A stretch of DNA of 64,000 nucleotides from Primula veris. Taxonomy: Eukaryota > Streptophyta > Magnoliopsida > Ericales > Primulaceae. Every line of letters begins with the position of its first letter. Within the stretch, counting starts at the first letter, position 1. The position numbers were made by a program, and so were the translations under genes. The notes below the pieces were generated by a model, which worked only from the letters and a program-made list of their open reading frames with translations, was not told where the DNA came from and made no database searches. Shown piece by piece: positions 58,601 through 64,000 of the stretch. Where the stretch lies: contig OY821742.1 in the NCBI GenBank assembly GCA_963682055.1, positions 34,257,060 through 34,321,059 of the forward strand, in the 5' to 3' direction.

Positions 58601-58895
58601 TATGTATAATGGAAAGTCCCGACATATTCGTCGGAGACATAAATCCGTACGAGAATTGTTAGCTAACGGTGTGGTGTCATTAGATTTTGTGAGATCTAAA
58701 GACAATATAGCGGATCCATTTACAAAAGGCTTAACTCAGGTAGGAGTTGAAGTTTCATCGAGGGGAATGGGGTTGAAGCCCATCAAACTGGAAACCTCCT
58801 CAGAGTCAACCCAACCCGAACTGGATTCTCCAGCCTCGGGTTCAATGGGAAAACCGAACTGTGGGGGTGACCGAACAAAGCACTCGGGAACTTAA
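55686..58895 (+). CDS. Copia Pol polyprotein (protease, integrase, reverse transcriptase, RNase H)
   Basis: This 1,069-codon ORF is open throughout and starts where the frame leaves the poly-C tract. The protease has WLDTGATSH (catalytic Asp 23). The integrase has the HHCC region from about residue 177 ([12 protein letters not shown]), catalytic Asp in HTDVCD (about 239), and Glu in QNGVVERKN (about 336). The reverse transcriptase has [10 protein letters not shown] and YVDDM (about 719-723). RNase H has YSDANW (about 879) and [14 protein letters not shown]. Integrase before reverse transcriptase defines Ty1/Copia. The ATG at 55686 is only the first in-frame Met; the protein is normally made as a Gag-Pol fusion. 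All catalytic residues are present. The last 40 or so residues after the usual DPFTKGL ending are an unusual extension. Confidence 0.92.
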   Translation: MHLSAVVSEVNLVGSNPKELWLDTGATSHICARKWMFKTYTAVDNESCFMGNSATSRVEGKGTVLLKMTSGKELTLNGVLHVPEIRKNLVSGTVMVNKGFKLVFESAKIVITLNGMYVGRGYMTNDMFKLNVGTPAPKAESAIVGTKAEASTKNNVTVNVAQEANKTSFAYSFDSFNLWHGRLGHVNSNSMKKLISLNLLPNFVFDKQHKCEVCVEAKLTKSSYQHIERTTEPLGLIHTDVCDLNFIQTRGGKKYFITFIDDCTRYFYVYLMRSKDEAVEKFALYKTEVENRLNKKIKMLRSDRGGEYEAPFAQICAESGIVHQTTTPYSPEQNGVVERKNRTLKEMMNAMLISYGLPQNMWGEALLSANYVLNKLPHKKRDKPPYELWKGHRPSYKFLRVWGCLAKVLVSLPKRTRIGPKTVDHVFIGYAQNSSVYRFLVHKSDNPDVHVDTIIEAREASFFEEIFPRKSFITVETEESNSEENVGASEPLEKEEEEPRRSKSARKEMTFGLDFVTFMIEGEPATFKEAMSSPEAQYWEEAINNEVESILQNHTWELVDLPPGCKPLGHKWIFKRKRKLDGTIEKYKARLVVKGFRQTEGVDYFDTYAPVSRKTSIRIVIALAALFDLEIHQMDVKTALLNGELEEKIYMEQPEGFVVPGKAYKVCKLVKSLYGLKQAPKQWHEKFDKVMLSNGFRINECDKCVYVKGNEKDYVVVCLYVDDMIIIGSIDNINSTKKMLSQKFEMKDLGVADVILGMKITKTSDGYALSQTHYVRQMLDKFDKDSRATSRTPIEISTTLKKNFGESVRQLEYSRIIGSLMYVMNCTRPDIANSVSRLSRYTSNLNEEHWKAIMRLLRYMRYTADRGLHYTRYPAVLEGYSDANWISDSNSTRSTSGYVFVIGGAAVSWRSSKQTCIARSTMESEFIALDLATEEADWLRSFLEGIPMWSKPVPTISMHCDSQSAIGRAQDHMYNGKSRHIRRRHKSVRELLANGVVSLDFVRSKDNIADPFTKGLTQVGVEVSSRGMGLKPIKLETSSESTQPELDSPASGSMGKPNCGGDRTKHSGT

Positions 58896-59371
58896 GTTCC
58901 CAGCCCATTTCTAGGATGAAAGAGTGATAGACCTAGACCATCTTAAGGGTGAGCATGAGGCTCTTAATGAAAACAAGTATCTCGAAGGTCGAGAGGGGTG
59001 AGTCAGGACACCCTTGACTTGAAATCACCTATGACGAGTGTGTATGGCCGATACTATGTGATGAGCCATGTGCTAAATCTCTAGAGCACTCGGTTGAATT
59101 TTGCCAAGGCAGTCCACGACCAAATATGGACAACAACCAAAGGGCTTAGTAAGTGGTGTAGAGAGGACACTGTGTGCGCATTACCCTGGTATGCACAAAC
59201 GCTAAAGGGTTCAAGGATTAAAGGCTACCCAATAGTAGCATATCAGATTTTACGTCACTACGGCAGGTTCAAGACGCGCGCTAGCTGTCCTTATGCAGTG
59301 AACTCTTGCGGTTCTCTCGTATGCATTTAGGAGCATTCTTATTTTCAGCCAATTGCATTCATGTGGGGGAT
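58896..59371 (+). other. Non-coding region and polypurine tract before the 3' LTR
   Basis: There is no conserved ORF in this part. It ends with the purine run ATGTGGGGGAT directly before TGTTGG at 59372. Confidence 0.75.
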
Positions 59372-60857
59372 TGTTGGAAAAACATGTGAAAACATGGGTG
59401 TTTTCGAATGGTCACTGGACCAACTTCGAGTCATTATTTCGTGTAACAGCGCTGAGTTGTTTATACCGTACTCAACGTGGTTGAGTAGCCCGTGTGACGA
59501 GCTTCGTAACGGTATATCACATGACCTATTCGGAGAATGGGTGTGAATACAAAGTGGCTTCAAAGTTGGTGCCTCGAAAGCTCAAATCTGGAAAAACCGA
59601 AATGGTAAAGGAAAACCATTTAGTATAATCCCATATTGGAAGATTAAGAGTTAATTTTACAGTATATATACCATACCAACCCATGCAGTTATTAAACTAA
59701 CATGTCCACATACACCTAAGAGTATTAGTGTGTACCACACACGCGCGCTCGCTCGTGTCTCGTGTCTCGGGTCTCGGGCTCGGGCTCGGGCACGGGCGCG
59801 GGTGCGGGTGCGGGTGCGGGTGCGGGTGTGGGCTTGGGATTTGAGATTTGAGATTTGGGGAATGTCTCGGGTCTTGGGTCTTGGGTCTTGGGTCCAAACC
59901 CGAATAGGGAGTTTTGTATAAAATACAAAAGTAGTCCCTAGAGTTTCCAGCAATAGAAACGTCAGCAATGAATGAGATTAAATGCTGCGGTTTCAGAATT
60001 GATTGAGCGGATTCTGGGGGTGTAACTCCCAGAATTGATGACCAACATTTATGGCTGCGGTTTCATTAGAGCCTATAAAAGCCAGCCATCCCCCTCTCAT
60101 TTCAACACATCATCAAACACACAACTCACAGCATAAGCATCATATAGAGAGAGAGAACTGCACCACCAACAGCTCGACCTGTGGTTCGGTGCCGGTTTCC
60201 ATACGAGCCACTCTGAGATAGAAGTTGTACCTTGGGAACAAAGTCCCAAAACCAGAAACCTTTAAAGGTGGTTCGGGAAATATTGTTTAAGGAAAACTGC
60301 TCAGCAGTTGCCTCTTCTTTTACTTTTCTGTTATTTATTTTTCAGTCATTTACATTCTGTCCGTTTCATTTCAGTACCATTTATTTTCTGTAATTTACTT
60401 TTCTGTACTGTTTCTTTTCTGTATTTACTTTTCAGTACTGTTTACTTTCAGTCTTTCTATTCTGTAATTTACTTTTCAGTTCTGTAATTTTCAGTATTTA
60501 CAAAACCAGTCCGGCAGTTTTTTATTTGTTTAAAACCAGTCCGGCAGTTTGTTTAAAACCAGTCCGGCACTTTGTTTTGTTAAAACTGTCCGGCAGTTTT
60601 TGTTTTGTTTAAAACCAGTCCGGCAGTTTGTTTAAAACCAGTCCGGCAGTTTATTTAAAACCAGTCCGGCAGTTTCTTTGTTAAACCAGTCCGGCAGTTT
60701 CTTTATAATAGTCCAGCAGTTTATTTATTTGTTGAGTCAGGAATTGTAATTTATATTCCAATTGTGAGAAATAAAATTGTTTATTTCCTTTGCGTTCCTG
60801 TCTCTTTTATTTATTGTCCTTTCAATTATTGTATTCGAAATAGTATCAAAACCAACA
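59372..60857 (+). repeat. 3' LTR of the young Copia element
   Basis: This 1,486-bp LTR pairs with 52653-54148. It has a longer GGGTGC/GGGCTC hexamer array (59765-59833) than the 5' LTR but three fewer CCAGTCCGG units. TATAAAA lies at 60074-60080. Confidence 0.92.
59765..59885 (+). repeat. G-run array with G-quadruplex potential in the LTR
   Basis: Repeated GGGTGC, GGGCTC and GGGTCT units give more than a dozen runs of three G spaced by 1-5 nt. The 5' LTR holds a shorter version (53043-53110). The array is about 200-300 bp upstream of the LTR TATA box. Confidence 0.75.
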
Positions 60858-62087
60858 GTTAACACTATCAACCCCCGCTGTTCTCTGCTAGTTGTCGACT
60901 TGTGAACTAGTTGGAAAAACTTGCTTGATATTTAGGTGTTTACTATATACTATATATTTTAAAGATGCATGAACAATATATACATACAAGTCATGCTCAC
61001 AATGATTGATATTAGCATATACGCTTGATATATATTAGCATACTCAGAATGATTTGATCACTAGAAATGATCAAGTTTTACACCTTTATATTTGTACCGA
61101 ACATCGCATACGGGAAAATGCATTACTACTTAATTACCAAACTTAATTGCTAGAAACAAGTGTAAAATAAAACTTAAGAGAGGTTTGATTTGCACCAAAA
61201 TTTGGGTTGTTTACATAATCAATAATTAATAATGTATTTATAGAAAAGGAAGGGTGGGTTAGGAGACCATGACACAGATTCATGTTTGGTAGTTGGGTTC
61301 TAGCTTACTTCTTCTTCTAACTTTCTAGCAAAAACAACAACATGATTACCAATAATCTGTCATTAGGAATTATGTCTACATATAAGACAAGTGACAAGTC
61401 ATGCCTAGACCCCACTCTTTTGATCTTCATTTCATCTCTACCCTTTTTATATTTTTTTATTATTTTTTGTACATCAATGTGTCCTGTATTGACATGCAAT
61501 GCAAATATGCACTGGAGAAAAAAAAATCAAATACCCTCGAAATAGTTTTGAAATGTCTCCAAGGCATGTGGGAAATAAAAAGTTTTTAGAGTACAATTAT
61601 CATCTCTAAAATTATGAGAATGTTGCTAAATTAAATTTTGCCTTTACATCTGTCCAAATCATGTAGGTCTTGTCCGGATTGCTTAGAACACGAGACGGAT
61701 GGATATATTCTAAATAATAGCGAATAAACGTGTGCTAGTCAAAAGGAAATTGTTATGGCCAGGTCGACCATATATTTGTTATTGAGAGAAATGAATTCTA
61801 GGCTCTTTGAGGGTAAATTCTTGAAGCCGGGTTAATTTTCAAGCTGGTTGAATTTTATGTTGTAAATTGTATAAACAAGTCGGCGATGTTTAGTAGGTGC
61901 GGTAGAGAGATATGTTTATTACTCGTGTGTGGAGATTAAGCCCCAAATCTTTTTGCCGTTATTCCCATGTTTTTTATTGCTTGTAAAGTGTAACTCGATT
62001 TGATCCCTCCCAAGAAAAGTCTTTTGCTTAATATATTGGCCTCTTCAATCTTTGAAAAGAAAAACCGGTTCCAATATCACTTGTATA
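60858..62087. other. Intergenic DNA right of the Copia element
   Basis: This is AT-rich with no recognised coding or repeat family. Confidence 0.45.
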
Positions 62088-62390
62088 TCTTCTATTATAA
62101 TAAAACAACTCAATTCAAATGAGTCTGTCCAATTTAGACATTTTTAAAAAAAAATACTCATATACTTTTTTATTAATTACAATAATACCGTACTCACATG
62201 AAAAAATATAAAAAGTAATAATTAATAACATTATTTATCACTGTTTAACAACCAAACATTCTTTTAAATCTTATCATTTTATACTATTTTTTTATTTATT
62301 ATCCATATATTTGTATTATAACGACATTTATTTTTTATATTTTAATTGCATTGCGCGTCACACACGCAACGCGTGAGACACGATTACTAG
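62088..62390 (+). mobile_element. Short non-autonomous Helitron
   Basis: The 303-bp segment begins TCTTCTATTATAATAAAAC after an A and ends ATTACTAG before a T, the A^T target and TC..CTRR ends of Helitrons. A stem CACGC/GCGTG with an AAC loop (about 62362-62374) precedes the 3' end by about 15 nt. No Rep/helicase is encoded. Confidence 0.6.
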
Positions 62391-64000
62391 TTAATATACA
62401 GGGTCTGATCTAATTTAATCATTCACTAGTGGCCATGTTATTCATACACTTTATTTTCTCTTGCAATTTTCAGTATAAAAATAGAAAAAAACTTAGAACT
62501 TCTCTAAGATTGTCTTGAACCCTTTTACATAAACAATATTTTAGATGTGAATTTTAGTCTCCCTTGTCAAAATTGTAATTTTATATGTGATACCGTTTAT
62601 GATCACACCAGTCAAGAGGAACAATAATATCTTTTTTGGTATGCCTTTTTTATTTTAAAGATTACAGTATCTTTACCAACTAGTTAGTAACAACCCCACC
62701 TCACTGGCCAAAAGAGAAAATACTTCATCTTAAAGCATTTCCTAAATTTGATATCTTCATTAAACCATATATATACAACAATTTACAATTTTGTATCCCG
62801 TAAATACTCACTCAGCGGAACTTTTTCATTATTTAGAATCTATTTTCAAGAGGCAAGTTTTGGTGCAAAAAATCGCACTAACCTGTGCGAAAAACTTGCT
62901 TTTCAGAACTTCTTGATACTCGGAAAAAATAAATTATAGAACTTTTCTTAATGTGTTAAGAAACTACGCAAATTAAAAACCAACAAATTATGTTTAATTT
63001 TTCTTTTCATAGAAGTACTTACTTATTTTGAAATACGCAAACATATAATATCTGTAGGAGAAGTTTTTAATTAGTAAATCGTAATATGTTTATTAATTTA
63101 TTTAAAATGTAATATTGGTTTTTTGTTTCTCCTACATTTCTTTTGGTGAAATTAGTGTTTCTCTTACATTTCTATGACCAGGCTTTTGTTTATTTTTGTC
63201 ACCTAATCTTATCTTAATTTAATTGGCTACCATGGTAAGAGAATCCTAAAAAAGGTGTATAGAGCTTTGAATATTCATTCTTTTGTGTATTTCATTATCA
63301 CTCCTTTCGTCTAACTGAAGAATAAAATCCAGTGATGATGTAGTATAGGACTTCTCCACCAAAATGTTGACAGACACTCAACATCAAATTGAAATGCATG
63401 ATTTTGACGTCAACCTAAGAATAAATGGCGATAATTACGTGACATACTATGTTTTCCATTGTCACAATTTTCAGTTTTGAGATCAAATTAGTCGCCACAT
63501 CATTAATGACATGGTCCTTGGTCGCAACAAATTATCACATGATGAGTTACTTAAAGCTTAATCCCCTTAAAGAAAAACTAAATCGTTTTCACATGGACAA
63601 ATCGTGATCAAAACCAGAGTTTTCAAAAAGACAAAACTTAGCTAAATCGTTTTTGCAAGAGCTACGCTAAAAGCACTAAAAACGTAAGCTTTTAGTGGCC
63701 TTAAAAAGTGGAAAAAGCGAGCTTCAATTAATTTTTAAGCTTTTTTAGCTTTGAATTGAGCCCTTATATCGAGTCTTTTTACTACGAAGTCTGCGATCAA
63801 AACTAGATACATTGATTGAATGGCATATATACTTTCTTTCTCCTTGTACTAATTATATTAGTGCAAAATTTATTTCCATTCGTCACTTGTTTTCATTTTG
63901 GTCTCTAGGTTAGTGCAGACAGTTAAACCAGATTGTATGTACTACGTAGTCATTAAAAATTAAATATTTAGGTTACATGCTCAAATAATTGCTAGACCAT
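62391..64000. other. Intergenic AT-rich DNA, right edge
   Basis: No recognisable gene was found. A compact inverted repeat lies at 62852-62902. Nothing else is supported. Confidence 0.45.

Larger units (their letters stand above)
52653..60857 (+). mobile_element. Young full-length Ty1/Copia retrotransposon
   Basis: This 8.2-kb element has long LTRs (52653-54148 and 59372-60857) starting TGTTGG and ending CCAACA, which are nearly identical. The flanks GGTAA (52648-52652) and GTTAA (60858-60862) match at 4 of 5 positions. Gag and pol lie on the plus strand, and a polypurine tract ATGTGGGGGA precedes the 3' LTR. Pol is one long ORF. Gag is broken by at least three frame changes, two at homopolymers. 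A solo LTR of the same family is at 33993-35349. Confidence 0.92.

Noticed and set aside
59657..59968. Arg/Thr- and Pro-rich ORFs in the 3' LTR
   Set aside because: Produced by the hexanucleotide G-rich array, which is open in several frames without stop codons. Not protein-coding.
1..64000. A multi-gene biosynthetic, CRISPR, toxin-antitoxin or other operon-like system
   Set aside because: The window is plant nuclear DNA with unrelated single genes and transposons. No clustered pathway genes or array structure was seen.

Overview
The window is nuclear DNA of a flowering plant, most likely a eudicot. It is AT-rich, its genes are split by GT-AG introns, and about 40% of it is recognisable transposon sequence. 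The host gene families (CBP60, two-LIM-domain, DUF4228/PADRE, DCC/DUF393) are all plant-type. No rRNA, tRNA, CRISPR or organellar sequence was seen. The species cannot be named from the sequence.

Layout. (1) 1-16.6 kb is a transposon nest. A roughly 300-bp host repeat is tandemly duplicated. An old Ty1/Copia element (1185-13327, TSD GTTGC) sits between the copies. Its 3' LTR is split by a reverse-oriented, pol-less Sirevirus-like element (8192-13185, TSD TAACT). A defective hAT transposon (13461-16414) splits the second repeat copy. (2) 19.8-32.9 kb holds two tandem, same-strand CBP60 genes. Both were rebuilt exon by exon and share intron phases and a 488-nt core exon. The upstream gene has a very long C-terminal exon carrying three copies of a basic Trp motif and about four copies of an acidic repeat. 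(3) 34.0-35.3 kb is a solo LTR with TSD ATCAC, lying just past the stop of a reverse-strand DCC-family gene (35.5-38.1 kb). The promoter and start of that gene are tandemly duplicated, together with a MULE-like element (38.0-40.6 kb). (4) 43.6-45.8 kb is a two-LIM-domain actin-bundling-type gene. (5) 48.9-50.5 kb is a reverse-strand DUF4228/PADRE gene with a possible N-myristoylation start. (6) 52.65-60.86 kb is a young, full-length Copia element of the same family as the solo LTR. Its pol ORF is intact, but gag is broken at homopolymers. (7) 60.9-64 kb is intergenic and contains a short Helitron.

The CBP60 pair (immune transcription regulators in known species), the PADRE gene and the LIM gene are unrelated neighbours, not a pathway cluster. 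Gene-level reading came from splice-site and phase reconstruction by eye. Untranslated ends and transcription starts are not resolved.
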